Assembly: GCF_001427795.1 (NCBI RefSeq)
Contig: NZ_LMHJ01000003.1
Location: forward strand, 1,037,106-1,101,105
Length of the DNA stretch: 64,000 bases
Direction of reading: 5' to 3'
From: Nocardioides sp. Root682
GTDB taxonomy: Bacteria > Actinomycetota > Actinomycetes > Propionibacteriales > Nocardioidaceae
The position numbers were made by a program, and so were the translations under genes. The notes beneath the pieces are model-generated. The model saw only the letters and a list, made by a program, of their open reading frames with translations. It searched no databases and had not been told where the DNA came from. Of the stretch, positions 23,594-32,156 are shown in pieces (the first letter of the stretch is position 1; every line of letters begins with the position of its first letter).

Positions 23594-25021
23594 ATGCGTT
23601 GGCGGACAATTCTCGTGGTGTTCCTGCTCCTTCTCGTCCCGGGCCTCTCCGGTGCCTCGGCGAGTGATTCGAGCGCGCCTGTGCCAGGGGCGGTGAAGGG
23701 ACCCGACCCCTACTGGCCCTACGACGGCAACGGCGGCACCAACGCACTGCACTACGACGTGCGCATCGCCTACGACTTCAACGAGTTGGTCCTGCGCGGG
23801 CGCACGTTCATCACGATGCGGGCGAACCAGGCGCTGAGCAGCTTCTCCCTCGACCTGTTGCTGCCGGTCAGCGCCGTGAAGGTCAACGGCCGGACCGCCC
23901 GGTTCTCCCGGCCCAACCGGCACGAGCTCAAGGTCGCGCCGGCCAGTGCGATCGCGGCGGGCAAGACCTTCAAGGTCGAGGTCGTGTACCGCGGCAAGCC
24001 CTCGCCGCTCAGCTATGCCGGCGAGCACAACTGGCTGGCCGACCGCCACGAGTTCGTCACGATGAACCAGCCCCACATGGCGCCCTGGTGGTTCCCCTCC
24101 AACGACCACCCCAGCGACAAGGCCACCTTCGACATCCGCGTCAACCTGCCGAAGGCCAAGCGGGTGCTGAGCAATGGCGTGCGGATCTCGAAGAAGGTGA
24201 CCGGTGCCCGCGCGACCACCCACTGGCGGATGACGGACCCGATGGCGACGTACCTCGCTGTCGTGGCGGCAGGCGACTTCGTGGTCGAGACCAGTCGTAC
24301 CTCCTCGGGGATCCCGGTCTACAACGCCGTTTCCTCGCACCTTTCGTCCTCCGAACGCGGCAGCTCGATGCGGGCGCTCCGGAGGTCGGGGGCGATCACG
24401 GAGTGGCTCAAGGGCCAGTTCGGCGCCTACCCGTTCACCTCCACGGGGGGTGTGGTCACCAACCTGGACGTCGGCTTCGCGCTCGAGAACCAGACCCGGC
24501 CGACCTACGGCCCGTGGATCTACACGAGCGTGATCGTCCACGAGCTCGCCCACCAGTGGTTCGGCGACAGCGTGTCGGTGAGCAAGTGGCGCGACATCTG
24601 GCTCAACGAGGGCTTCGCGACGTACGCCGAGGTCCTGTTCGACGCGGCCCACGGCGGCCCCAGCGTGGAGGCCTGGCTCGACAGCTTCTACGCATCGGCG
24701 TGCCAGTCGCCGACCTCGCCGTTCTGGACCCTGAAGCTGGACAACCCCGGGGCGCCGAACATCTTCGACGGCGCGGTCTACGACCGGGGTGCCATGGTGC
24801 TCGCAGCCCTGCGCAACCGCGTCGGCGCGGTCCCCATGCGCAACCTGCTGCGCGCCTGGGTGGCCGCACACCGCGACGGGAACGCCTCGGTGGCGCAGTT
24901 CGAGACGTTCGCCGAGACCCAGACCGGCGCCGATCTCGACGGCTTCTTCGACGCCTGGCTCCGGGGCTCCGCGGCGCCCGCCGGCACCACGCAGAACGGC
25001 CTGCGGCACGCCTGTCCCTGA
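23594..25021 (+). CDS. Secreted M1 family metallopeptidase
   Basis: Zinc aminopeptidase-like protein of 475 residues with a Sec signal peptide (MRWRTILVVFLLLLVPGLSG, cleavage near residue 24). The N-terminal beta-domain is followed by the exopeptidase motif FALEN (GxMEN variant, near 297-301), the zinc site HELAHQWFGD (near 315-324) and the third ligand Glu in WLNEGFATYAE (near 337). It lacks most of the large C-terminal helical domain of M1 enzymes (usually 800 or more residues), as in the short secreted actinobacterial subgroup. It probably trims extracellular peptides. The gene is monocistronic between the RIO kinase gene and a small membrane protein, with a leaderless-type promoter. Confidence 0.88.
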   Translation: MRWRTILVVFLLLLVPGLSGASASDSSAPVPGAVKGPDPYWPYDGNGGTNALHYDVRIAYDFNELVLRGRTFITMRANQALSSFSLDLLLPVSAVKVNGRTARFSRPNRHELKVAPASAIAAGKTFKVEVVYRGKPSPLSYAGEHNWLADRHEFVTMNQPHMAPWWFPSNDHPSDKATFDIRVNLPKAKRVLSNGVRISKKVTGARATTHWRMTDPMATYLAVVAAGDFVVETSRTSSGIPVYNAVSSHLSSSERGSSMRALRRSGAITEWLKGQFGAYPFTSTGGVVTNLDVGFALENQTRPTYGPWIYTSVIVHELAHQWFGDSVSVSKWRDIWLNEGFATYAEVLFDAAHGGPSVEAWLDSFYASACQSPTSPFWTLKLDNPGAPNIFDGAVYDRGAMVLAALRNRVGAVPMRNLLRAWVAAHRDGNASVAQFETFAETQTGADLDGFFDAWLRGSAAPAGTTQNGLRHACP

Positions 25022-25135
25022 TCGCCGTACGGCGGCGTTGGGCGCGCCTCCCGCTCCACGGGTGGGGCGTTTGGTACCAATGTGTCGATCTGTGTCCTCG
25101 GGGGCACAACCACACCAGGATGGAGACACCCACGC

Positions 25136-25306
25136 ATGGACGCCAAGAAGTTGATCGGTGTCGTGGTGATCGTGTTCCTCGGCTTCTGGATGTTCACCGA
25201 TCCCAACGGCCTGGCCACGACCGCCAAGAGCACCGGCGCCGACGTCTGGTCCCTGACGGAGCAGGCCTTCACCGGGATCATCGACTTCCTCGGCGCTCTC
25301 GGCTAG
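25136..25306 (+). CDS. Small single-span membrane protein, unknown function
   Basis: Protein of 56 residues beginning MDAKKLIGVVVIVFLGFWMF, a single N-terminal transmembrane segment (about 5-20), followed by a polar and then mildly hydrophobic tail (TEQAFTGIIDFLGALG) that may be amphipathic. I do not recognise a family. A weak GGAG lies about 11 nt upstream of the ATG at 25136. Coding character is supported by GC-rich third positions and an uninterrupted frame. It lies 26 nt before the PH-domain membrane protein gene and may be co-transcribed with it. Confidence 0.6.
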   Translation: MDAKKLIGVVVIVFLGFWMFTDPNGLATTAKSTGADVWSLTEQAFTGIIDFLGALG

Positions 25307-25332
25307 CAGGGCAGACCTGCCATGAGTCGTCG

Positions 25333-25869
25333 ATGAGCTTCGTGTCGGGTTTCGTCGCGCGCCTCGGGGACCCCGGGATCGGCAAGCACCTGCTCCGCGA
25401 GGAGGGTGAGGTCGTCGTCGACGAGGTGACTCACCACTGGTTCGCCTACCTTCGTCCCGGTGGCGAGGCGCTGCTCGCTCTGGTGCTGCTGGTCGCGAGC
25501 TGGTTCGTCGCGATCGCGGTCGCGTGGTTCTTCATCATCGTTGCCGCCGTCTTGCTGGTGCACGCGTCGTGGGGCGGCCTCGCCGTCCTCCGCGACCGCT
25601 TCGTGATCACGAACATGCGCGTCTTCCGGGTCCACGGGGTGCTGTCGCAGAGCCTGGCGACGATGCCGTTGAGCCGGATCCTCGACATCTCGGTCAAGAA
25701 GCCGCTGCACGGGCGGATCCTCGGCTTCGGCCACTTCTGCTTCGAGTCCGCCGCACAGGAGCAGGGCCTGCGCGACATCCGGTACGTCGGTCGCCCCGAC
25801 GACCGTGATCTCGCCATCCAGCGAGTCGTGCAGCGGGCGGGCCTGCGTGGCCCCCGCGTTCCCAACTGA
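25333..25869 (+). CDS. Bacterial PH (bPH2/YdbS-like) domain membrane protein
   Basis: Membrane protein of 178 residues. Two hydrophobic helices (about 45-62 and 64-80, ALLALVLLVASWFVAIAVAW then FFIIVAAVLLVHASW) are followed by a short bacterial PH-like domain (about 88-165) with RDRFVITNMRVFRVHGVLSQS and MPLSRILDISVKKP, the usual signature of the bPH2/YdbS type. The function of these domains in bacteria is not established; roles in membrane stress or protein binding are suggested. The ATG at 25333 is used; an ATG 11 nt upstream is out of frame and meets a stop at once. Confidence 0.8.
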   Translation: MSFVSGFVARLGDPGIGKHLLREEGEVVVDEVTHHWFAYLRPGGEALLALVLLVASWFVAIAVAWFFIIVAAVLLVHASWGGLAVLRDRFVITNMRVFRVHGVLSQSLATMPLSRILDISVKKPLHGRILGFGHFCFESAAQEQGLRDIRYVGRPDDRDLAIQRVVQRAGLRGPRVPN

Positions 25870-25879
25870 CGGCGCTCCG

Positions 25880-25885
25880 TAGGAT
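25880..25885 (+). promoter_or_regulatory. -10 element TAGGAT, leaderless start of YbbN-like gene
   Basis: TAGGAT lies 7 nt upstream of the ATG at 25893 in the 23-nt gap after the PH-domain gene, giving the chaperone-like gene its own promoter. Confidence 0.55.
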
Positions 25886-25892
25886 TGCGTCC

Positions 25893-26855
25893 ATGACGCA
25901 GCAGCCGTTCTCCCGTCCCGGCGCCATCGATCTCTCGGCGCTGAAGAAGCGTCCGGCCCCGCCCGCTCCCGCTGGGGGCGCACCCACTGGTGCCAGCGGC
26001 GGCCGATCCACCTCGGCGTACTCCGTCGCAGTCGACGAAGCGAACTTCCAGACCGTCCTCGAGGCGTCGATGAACGCCCCGGTCGTGCTGGTCTTCCACT
26101 CGGCCAGCCAGGTCCCCGAGAGCGTCGACATGGCCCAGGACGTGATCCAGGTCGCCAACGAGTACGACGGCCGGTTCCTCGCCGCGACGGTCGACGTGGA
26201 CGCCAATCCGCAGATCGCCCAGGCGATGCAGATCCAGCAGGTTCCGTTGATGCTGGTGATCCTCGACGGTCGCCCGGCCACGCAGCCGATCCCCGGCGCG
26301 GCCCCGATCGACGACATCCGCGCTCTGTTCAACCAGCTTGCGCAGCAGTTGACCGCGCAGGGCATCGCCGGCCGCCACCAGCCCAACGCGTTCGGCGCTC
26401 CGGTCGCCGCCGTCGAGGGCGAGGAGGGCGCCGAGTCCGACGTCGACCCGCGCTACGCGCCGGCCCAGGACGCTCTGGCCGAGGGCAACATCGACCTCGC
26501 CGTCGCGGAGTACCAGAAGCTCGTCGACGGCAACCCCGCCGACCACGAGGCCGTCGCCGGTCTCGCCATGGCCAAGGTGCTCCAGCGCACGCAGGGCGTC
26601 GACCTCGACGCCGCGCGGGCCGCGGCTGCCGCCAGTCCCGACGACATCGACGCGCAGACACTGGTGGCCGACCTGGACATGCTCGGCGGCCACGTCGAGG
26701 ACGCCTTCGCGCGCCTCATCGAGCTGATCCGCCGTACGGCCGGGAAGGACCGCGACAAGGTCCGCGAGCACCTGCTGGCGCTCTTCGGCGCCGTCGGCAA
26801 CGAGGACCCGCGGGTCCTCAAGGGCCGTGCCGCCCTCGCCTCAGCCTTGTTCTGA
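25893..26855 (+). CDS. CnoX/YbbN-like thioredoxin-fold TPR co-chaperone
   Basis: Cytosolic protein of 320 residues: a disordered Ala/Pro/Gly-rich N-terminus (1-45), a thioredoxin-fold domain (about 46-160) and C-terminal tetratricopeptide-like helices (about 190-320, including two alanine-rich repeats around YQKLVDGNPADHEAVAGLAMAKV). The redox CxxC site of thioredoxins is replaced by SASQ in VLVFHSASQVPES, so no disulfide chemistry is expected. A cis-Pro motif QQVPLMLVILDG is retained. The architecture matches YbbN/CnoX, which holds unfolded clients for GroEL or DnaK. It has its own leaderless-type promoter. The EI24-domain gene follows 8 nt later, so the two are probably co-transcribed. Confidence 0.85.
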   Translation: MTQQPFSRPGAIDLSALKKRPAPPAPAGGAPTGASGGRSTSAYSVAVDEANFQTVLEASMNAPVVLVFHSASQVPESVDMAQDVIQVANEYDGRFLAATVDVDANPQIAQAMQIQQVPLMLVILDGRPATQPIPGAAPIDDIRALFNQLAQQLTAQGIAGRHQPNAFGAPVAAVEGEEGAESDVDPRYAPAQDALAEGNIDLAVAEYQKLVDGNPADHEAVAGLAMAKVLQRTQGVDLDAARAAAAASPDDIDAQTLVADLDMLGGHVEDAFARLIELIRRTAGKDRDKVREHLLALFGAVGNEDPRVLKGRAALASALF

Positions 26856-26863
26856 GTCTGACC

Positions 26864-27616
26864 ATGTCAGAGGCCGTGCGGGGCATGGGGTTCGGGCAGG
26901 GCGCGGGATTCCTGCTGCAGGGGCTCCGGTTGTGGCGCACCCGCACCCGCCTGATGCTGCTGGGCATCGTGCCCGCGGTGATCGTGATGATCCTGCTGGC
27001 GGCGGCGTTCGTCGGGCTGGTCCTGGTCCTGGACGACCTGATCTCGTGGGCGACCCCGTTCGCCGACGACTGGGCCGACGCGGTCCGCACGACCTTCCGG
27101 GTGATCGTGTTCCTGGGTGTCCTCGCCGGCGCGGTGATGCTCTCGATCGTCACCTTCACCGGGCTGACCCTCGCCGTCGGCGATCCCTTCTACGAGAAGA
27201 TCTGGAAGCAGGTCGAGCTCTCCCTCGGCGGTGACGTGCCTGGCCGCGGCGTCGGCTGGATCCGCGGCGCGCTGGACGGCCTGGTGCTCGTGCTGATGGG
27301 CCTGGTCATGGCGGTGGTCGTGTTCCTGCTCGGCCTGCTGCCGGTGATCGGCGCGATCATCGGAGCCGTGCTCGGGCTGGTCGTCTCCGGCCGCCTGTTG
27401 GCCGGAGAACTGGTCTCCCGCCCGCTCGAGGCACGGGGCATGGATCGTGCCGGTCGTGCCGACCTGATGCGCCAGCACCGCGGCGCCATGCTCGGCTTCG
27501 GCGTCTGTGTGCAGGCCTGCTTCCTGGTCCCGTTCGGCGGCATCCTGGTGATGCCCGCGGCGGTGGCCGGCGCGACGTACCTCGCGCGCCAGGCGCTGGA
27601 GTCTCAGCCCAGCTGA
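26864..27616 (+). CDS. EI24/CysZ-like membrane protein
   Basis: Polytopic membrane protein of 250 residues of the EI24 (CysZ-like) family. Hydrophobic segments lie at about 32-52, 80-105, 145-185 and 205-235. The N-terminal amphipathic stretch FGQGAGFLLQGLRLW and the loop DPFYEKIWKQVE are typical. CysZ imports sulfate in enterobacteria, but most actinobacterial relatives have no tested function, so transport is only a possibility. It follows the YbbN-like gene by 8 nt and ends 13 nt inside the convergent LysR gene. Confidence 0.75.
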   Translation: MSEAVRGMGFGQGAGFLLQGLRLWRTRTRLMLLGIVPAVIVMILLAAAFVGLVLVLDDLISWATPFADDWADAVRTTFRVIVFLGVLAGAVMLSIVTFTGLTLAVGDPFYEKIWKQVELSLGGDVPGRGVGWIRGALDGLVLVLMGLVMAVVVFLLGLLPVIGAIIGAVLGLVVSGRLLAGELVSRPLEARGMDRAGRADLMRQHRGAMLGFGVCVQACFLVPFGGILVMPAAVAGATYLARQALESQPS

Positions 27617-28497
27617 GCGAAAGCCGCCAGCACCGCCCGTACGGCGGGGGAGTCGGCCATCGTGCGGCGGTGCAGGGCGTCGATCAGCCGGATCGGCTCC
27701 GGGTCCCTCACGGGTACGGCGACCAGCTGGTCGCCGAGCGGAGCGCGACCCATCCGCGGGACGAGTGCCACACCGAGCCCCGCGGCGACGAGGGCGACGT
27801 GGGAGTCGAACTCCCCGGACACGTGGGCGATCCGGGGCGGGCGGCCGGTGCCGTCGTACATCCGGGACAGCCACTGGCGGCAGATGGTGCCCTCCGGGGT
27901 GGCGATCCAGTCGACGTGGAGGAGGTCGTGCGGCGTGACGCTGCGGCGCCGGGCGAGCGGGTCGTCGCGGTGGACGATCAGGTCGGCGACGTCACCGGGC
28001 AGGGGAGTGGCGACCACGTGGTCGGGGATGGTCTGCGCGACCCCGCCCCAGCGGTGCACGATGCCGAGCTCGACCTGGCCGCTCGCGACGAGGTCGACCA
28101 CGTCCCACGGCTCGCCCTCGCGCAGGGTCAGGGTCAGGTCGGGGTGCGCGTCGCGCAGGCCGCGGGCGACGGGCGCGACGAGGCCCCGCATGGCGGTGGA
28201 GAACGCGGCGAGCCGGATCCTGCCGGCGACGACACCCGCGCGCTGCTGGAGGTTCGACTCGAGGAGCTCGAGGTCCGCGAGGACCTGCTGGCCGGCGTCG
28301 ACGAGGTGCTGGCCGTGGCTGGTCAGCATCACGCCACGACCGACCCGCTCGAGCAGCGGGACGCCCGTCTGGCGCTCGAGGCGCTTGACCTGCTGGGAGA
28401 TCGCGCTGGGGGTGAAGCCGGTCGCCCCGGCCGCGGCGACCACGGAACCATGGGTCGCGACGGCCTGCAGGCCGGCGAGGGCGTCGAGATCGATCAT
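27604..28497 (-). CDS. LysR family transcriptional regulator
   Basis: LysR-type regulator of 297 residues: N-terminal winged helix-turn-helix (about 1-60, HGSVVAAAGATGFTPSAISQQVKRLE), linker helix and periplasmic-binding-protein-like effector domain (about 90-295). It is divergent from an EamA/DMT exporter gene with 72 bp between, the usual arrangement in which the LysR protein activates the exporter in response to its substrate and represses itself. ATG 28497 overlaps a perfect inverted repeat, and TAGCGT lies 6 nt upstream on the minus strand, so the transcript may be leaderless. The effector is unknown. Confidence 0.9.
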   Translation of the reverse strand: MIDLDALAGLQAVATHGSVVAAAGATGFTPSAISQQVKRLERQTGVPLLERVGRGVMLTSHGQHLVDAGQQVLADLELLESNLQQRAGVVAGRIRLAAFSTAMRGLVAPVARGLRDAHPDLTLTLREGEPWDVVDLVASGQVELGIVHRWGGVAQTIPDHVVATPLPGDVADLIVHRDDPLARRRSVTPHDLLHVDWIATPEGTICRQWLSRMYDGTGRPPRIAHVSGEFDSHVALVAAGLGVALVPRMGRAPLGDQLVAVPVRDPEPIRLIDALHRRTMADSPAVRAVLAAFAQLG

Positions 28498-28511
28498 GTA
28501 GCAACGCTACA
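28497..28511. promoter_or_regulatory. Inverted repeat TGTAGC-AAC-GCTACA, candidate LysR site
   Basis: Six-base arms are perfectly complementary around AAC, and the repeat overlaps the first base of the LysR start codon and its candidate -10 hexamer. Binding here would block the regulator's own transcription. The site is inferred from position and symmetry. Confidence 0.5.
28504..28509 (-). promoter_or_regulatory. -10 element TAGCGT, leaderless start of LysR gene
   Basis: TAGCGT on the minus strand ends 6 nt before the ATG at 28497 and lies inside the inverted repeat, so promoter and operator would coincide. Confidence 0.5.
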
Positions 28512-28569
28512 TCATTTGGCACACATCTATTCGCTGGTGCTTAATGATCAACCCGGCGATGCTGGACCC

Positions 28570-29550
28570 GTGAATCGCAAGGACCAGTCCCTCGCCGCCC
28601 TCGTCGCCGTGATCTGGGGCTTCAACTTCGTCGTCATCGACTGGGGCATGGGCGACGTGCCGCCGCTGCTGTTCCTGGCAGCCCGTTTCCTCGCCGTCGT
28701 CGTCCCGGCAGTGTTCCTGCTCGACCCACCGCCGGTGCCCTGGCGCACGGTGGCGGCCGTCGGCGTGTTCATGTCGCTCGGCCAGTTCGGCTTCCTGTAC
28801 GTCGCCATGGACGCCGGCATGCCGCCCGGGCTCGCCGGACTGGTGCTCCAGGCGCAGGTGGTGCTCACCATCCTGCTCGCCACGGTCGTGCTCCGCGAAC
28901 GCCCCACCGGCCCGCAGACGATCGGGGTCGTGCTCGGCGCCGCCGGACTGGTCGTGGTCGGCCTCGGCCGGGGTGGCCACGTGCCGGTGATCGCGCTGGC
29001 GCTGTGCCTGATGGGCGCGCTGATGTGGGCCATCGGCAATGTCGTCTCCCGCGCCTCCGGCGCCACCGGTGGCCTGGCGCTCACCGTCTGGTCGGCCCTC
29101 GTGGTGCCGATCCCGCTGATCGCGCTGTCGATGGTCCTCGACGGCCCGGGCGTCCTGGCCGACGGCGTCGCCGCGTTCGGGTGGAAGGCAGCCGTGTCCA
29201 CCGTCTACACCGCCGGCCTCGCCTCGCTGGTCGGCTACGGCATCTTCAACGGCCTGCTGTCGCGCAACACCTCGGCGTCCGTGGTGCCGTGGATCATGCT
29301 GGTGCCGCCGGTCGCGATCGGTTCGGCCTGGTTGCTCCTGAGTGAGGTGCCCTCCACCGGCGAGCTGGTCGGCGGCGCCATCTTGGTGGTCGGTGTGCTG
29401 GTCGCCCAGCGCAACTACCGAATTCGTCGTGATCCGGCCCGTGGCGCAGCAAATACGGTTGGTGAACCGAACCTCAGCGACCCGACTCGGTGTACGCCGG
29501 ACCTTCCCCTGCCAGGGACGCCAGTGCAGCCCGCACCCGCCGTGCCGTGA
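28570..29550 (+). CDS. EamA/DMT family transporter
   Basis: Drug/metabolite transporter-type permease of 326 residues with ten predicted helices in two EamA repeats (about 8-135 and 145-285), starting LAALVAVIWGFNFVVIDWGM. Such proteins export amino acids or other small metabolites. GTG 28570 is chosen because the first helix follows directly. A C-terminal tail of about 45 residues after the last helix (RRDPARGAANTV onwards) overlaps the convergent NUDIX gene by 77 nt and may be a read-through extension rather than a conserved part. It is divergent from the LysR gene, its likely regulator. The substrate is unknown. Confidence 0.85.
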   Translation: MNRKDQSLAALVAVIWGFNFVVIDWGMGDVPPLLFLAARFLAVVVPAVFLLDPPPVPWRTVAAVGVFMSLGQFGFLYVAMDAGMPPGLAGLVLQAQVVLTILLATVVLRERPTGPQTIGVVLGAAGLVVVGLGRGGHVPVIALALCLMGALMWAIGNVVSRASGATGGLALTVWSALVVPIPLIALSMVLDGPGVLADGVAAFGWKAAVSTVYTAGLASLVGYGIFNGLLSRNTSASVVPWIMLVPPVAIGSAWLLLSEVPSTGELVGGAILVVGVLVAQRNYRIRRDPARGAANTVGEPNLSDPTRCTPDLPLPGTPVQPAPAVP

Positions 29551-30244
29551 AGTCGGCCGCCCGTTCGTCGACCTCGGCCAGCGTGAGGAACGCAGCCGAC
29601 CGGATCTCGCGGGCCTGCGGCACGACGTCACCGGCGATGGACGCCGGGTGCACGCCGCCGTCGAACACCACGCAGATCGCGTCGTCCCAGCCACCCCACG
29701 GGGGCAGCCAGTCGGTGAGCACGAGCGGCCCTGCCTCGATCTGCAGGCTGAGCTCCTCCTCGACCTCGCGGCTCACTGCCAGTCGGGGTGACTCGCCCGG
29801 CTCGACCACGCCGCCGGGCAGGTCCCAGTCGTCCTTGTAGGTCAGCTGGCACATGAGTACTCGCGGTTCGGGAGACTCGTCGCGGATCAGCATCTGCGCG
29901 ATGCCGCGCTTGCGCGGGAGGAACGAGTTGAGCAACGCCCGGAAGCCACCGGGCTCGTGCACGGGCGTGTCGTCGGCGAGGCGGGCGTAGACCACGACGT
30001 CGCCGACCCGCCCGCGCTGCACGCCCTCACGCCGCATGCCGGACCACGTCGCGATCCGTTGCGCCTCGGCGTCGTCGACCGCGACCTTGACCTCGACCCG
30101 CTCGTGATCGATCAGTGCCGCAGCCACCTGGCGTCGTACGACGTCGACGGCGGCCTGCCAGCCACGCTCGGTGAGGTCCGCGGTCCAGGTCAGCCGGGCG
30201 ATGCCGTCGTCGACGGTCGTGTGGCGGATCTCCGGGTCGGACAC
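29474..30244 (-). CDS. NUDIX hydrolase with N-terminal GNAT-like region
   Basis: Protein of 256 residues. The C-terminal half (about 105-245) carries a complete Nudix box, GGVVEPGESPRLAVSREVEEEL (G-x5-E-x7-R-E-x2-E-E), which hydrolyses nucleoside diphosphates linked to other groups. The N-terminal half (about 1-100) resembles a truncated acetyltransferase-like fold (AVDDAEAQRIATWSGMRREGVQR resembles the acceptor part of GNAT proteins), so the protein looks like a fusion. The GTG at 30244 has TAAGGT 6 nt upstream and no ribosome binding site. It ends 77 nt inside the 3' end of the transporter gene. The exact substrate cannot be told. Confidence 0.8.
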   Translation of the reverse strand: MSDPEIRHTTVDDGIARLTWTADLTERGWQAAVDVVRRQVAAALIDHERVEVKVAVDDAEAQRIATWSGMRREGVQRGRVGDVVVYARLADDTPVHEPGGFRALLNSFLPRKRGIAQMLIRDESPEPRVLMCQLTYKDDWDLPGGVVEPGESPRLAVSREVEEELSLQIEAGPLVLTDWLPPWGGWDDAICVVFDGGVHPASIAGDVVPQAREIRSAAFLTLAEVDERAADFTARRVRAALASLAGEGPAYTESGR

Positions 30245-30248
30245 AGGG

Positions 30249-32156
30249 TTACCTTATGGGTGCCCTCAACCAGAGCGTCGACAGTGGGGGCAGGACGAGC
30301 GCCGCGTAGGCAGGACTGCCACCTGGGGCGTTCGCCTCGAGCGGTCCCGCAGCGATCGCCTCGACCGTCCCGAGGTTGCCCACCCCGCTGCCGCCGTACG
30401 ACGCCGCGTCGGTGTTGAGCAGCTCGGCCCACGGACCGGCGACCGGCAGGCCCAGCCGGTAGTCGTGGGGGATCGCGGCGAAGTTGGAGACGCAGACCAG
30501 GTCGGGCTCGCCGGGGGAGCGTCGTAGGAAGGAGAAGGTGTTGTGGCCGGCGTCCTGGGCGTCGATCCACGCGAACCCGGCCGGGTCGTTGTCGAGGCGC
30601 CAGAGCGACGGCTCCTCGCAATAGCGGTGGTTGAGGTCGCGCACGAAGTCCTGCATGCCGCGGTGGGCGGGATGCGCGAGCAGTGACCAGTCCAGCTCGC
30701 GGGCCTCGGCCCACTCCGACTCCTGCGCGAACTCGCATCCCATCATCAACAGCTGTTTGCCGGGATGGGCCCACATGTACGCCAGGTAGGCGCGCAGGTT
30801 GGCGAGCTGCTGCCAGCGGTCGCCGGGCATCTTGCGGACCAGGGACCCCTTGCCGTGCACGACCTCGTCGTGGCTCAGCGGCAGAACGTAGTTCTCGGAG
30901 AACGCGTAGACGAGCGAGAAGGACATCTCGCCGTGGTGGTAGGCGCGGTGGATGGGGTCGTGCTGCAGGTACTTCAGGCTGTCGTGCATCCAGCCCATGT
31001 TCCACTTGAAGCCGAAGCCCAGCCCGCCACCCGAGGTGGCGCCGGTGACGCCCGGCCAGGCCGTGGACTCCTCCGCGATCGTGACGATCCCGGGCACCCG
31101 CTTGTAGGCGGTGGCGTTGAGCTCCTGAAGGAAGCGCACGGCCTCGAGGTGCTCGTGGCCTCCGTACTGGTTCGGCGTCCACTCGCCGTCGTTGCGGCCG
31201 TAGTCGAGGTAGAGCATCGACGCGACACCGTCGACCCGCAGGCCGTCGACGTGGAACTCCTCGAGCCAGTACAGCGCGTTCGCGACCAGGAAGTTGCGGA
31301 CCTCGGGGCGACCGAAGTCGAAGATGTGCGAGCCCCACTCCGGGTGCCAGCCGCGCTGCGGATCGGGGTGCTCGTAGAGCGCGGTTCCGTCGAAGCGGAC
31401 CAGCGCCCAGTCGTCGGTGGCGAAGTGGCCGGGCACCCAGTCCAGGATCACGGCGATGCCCGCCGCGTGCAGCGCGTCGACGAGACGACGGAAGCCGTCG
31501 GGGTCGCCGAAGCGGGCGTCGGGCGCGAAGTACGACGTCACGTGGTAGCCCCACGAACCGCCGAACGGGTGCTGCATGACCGGCATCAGCTCGACGTGGG
31601 TGAAGCCCAGGTCCGCGAGGTAGGTGGGCAAGCCGTGGACCGGGTCCGCCAGCTCGTCGTAGCTCCAGAACGAGCCGTCGGGATGCTTCTTCCACGAGCC
31701 CAGGTGCATCTCGTACGTCGCCATCGGCTCGTTGACCGGTTGCCGGGTGGCCCGCTCGGCGAGCCAGGTGCGGTCCTGCCACACGTGGGTCGAGGTGTAC
31801 ACGCGCGATGCCGTCTCCGGCGGCGCCTGGGCGTGGAACGCCATCGGGTCCGCCTTGTGGCGCCAGACGCCGTCGGCGCCCTCCACCAGGAACTGGTACG
31901 TCGCGCCCGAGCCGACGCCGGGGACGAACGTCTCCCACAGCCCCGAGCCCACGGGCTCCATGCGGTGGGCCGAGCCGTCCCAGCCGTTGAAGTCGCCCGT
32001 GACGGCGACCTGACGGGCGTTCGGGGCCCAGAGAACGAAGCTGGTTCCGTCCACCGGCTCGTTGCGGACGTGCGCGCCGAGCACCTGCCAGAGCTGCTCG
32101 TGGCGCCCTTCCGCAACGAGGTGAAGATCCATCTCGCCGAGAGTCATCTTGTTCAC
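30249..32156 (-). CDS. glgB: 1,4-alpha-glucan branching enzyme
   Basis: GH13 branching enzyme of 635 residues that forms alpha-1,6 branches in glycogen. It has a CBM48-like N-terminal domain (about 30-130, FVLWAPNARQVAVTGDFNGW in pieces), a GH13 barrel with the nucleophile Asp in GLRVDGVASMLY, acid/base Glu in TIAEEST and the third Asp in LSHDEVVHGKGS, and a C-terminal beta-domain. The length fits a short form lacking the extra N1 domain. The GTG at 32156 overlaps the alpha-galactosidase stop (GTGA) and is preferred for coupling; an ATG at 32147 is possible, and neither has a clear ribosome binding site. It supplies the branching step for GlgE products made from genes at 36.9-42.0 kb. Confidence 0.92.
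   Translation of the reverse strand: MNKMTLGEMDLHLVAEGRHEQLWQVLGAHVRNEPVDGTSFVLWAPNARQVAVTGDFNGWDGSAHRMEPVGSGLWETFVPGVGSGATYQFLVEGADGVWRHKADPMAFHAQAPPETASRVYTSTHVWQDRTWLAERATRQPVNEPMATYEMHLGSWKKHPDGSFWSYDELADPVHGLPTYLADLGFTHVELMPVMQHPFGGSWGYHVTSYFAPDARFGDPDGFRRLVDALHAAGIAVILDWVPGHFATDDWALVRFDGTALYEHPDPQRGWHPEWGSHIFDFGRPEVRNFLVANALYWLEEFHVDGLRVDGVASMLYLDYGRNDGEWTPNQYGGHEHLEAVRFLQELNATAYKRVPGIVTIAEESTAWPGVTGATSGGGLGFGFKWNMGWMHDSLKYLQHDPIHRAYHHGEMSFSLVYAFSENYVLPLSHDEVVHGKGSLVRKMPGDRWQQLANLRAYLAYMWAHPGKQLLMMGCEFAQESEWAEARELDWSLLAHPAHRGMQDFVRDLNHRYCEEPSLWRLDNDPAGFAWIDAQDAGHNTFSFLRRSPGEPDLVCVSNFAAIPHDYRLGLPVAGPWAELLNTDAASYGGSGVGNLGTVEAIAAGPLEANAPGGSPAYAALVLPPLSTLWLRAPIR
30251..30256 (-). promoter_or_regulatory. 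-10 element TAAGGT, leaderless start of NUDIX gene
   Basis: TAAGGT on the minus strand is 6 nt upstream of the GTG at 30244 and overlaps the 3' end of glgB, whose stop lies at 30249-30251. Confidence 0.5.
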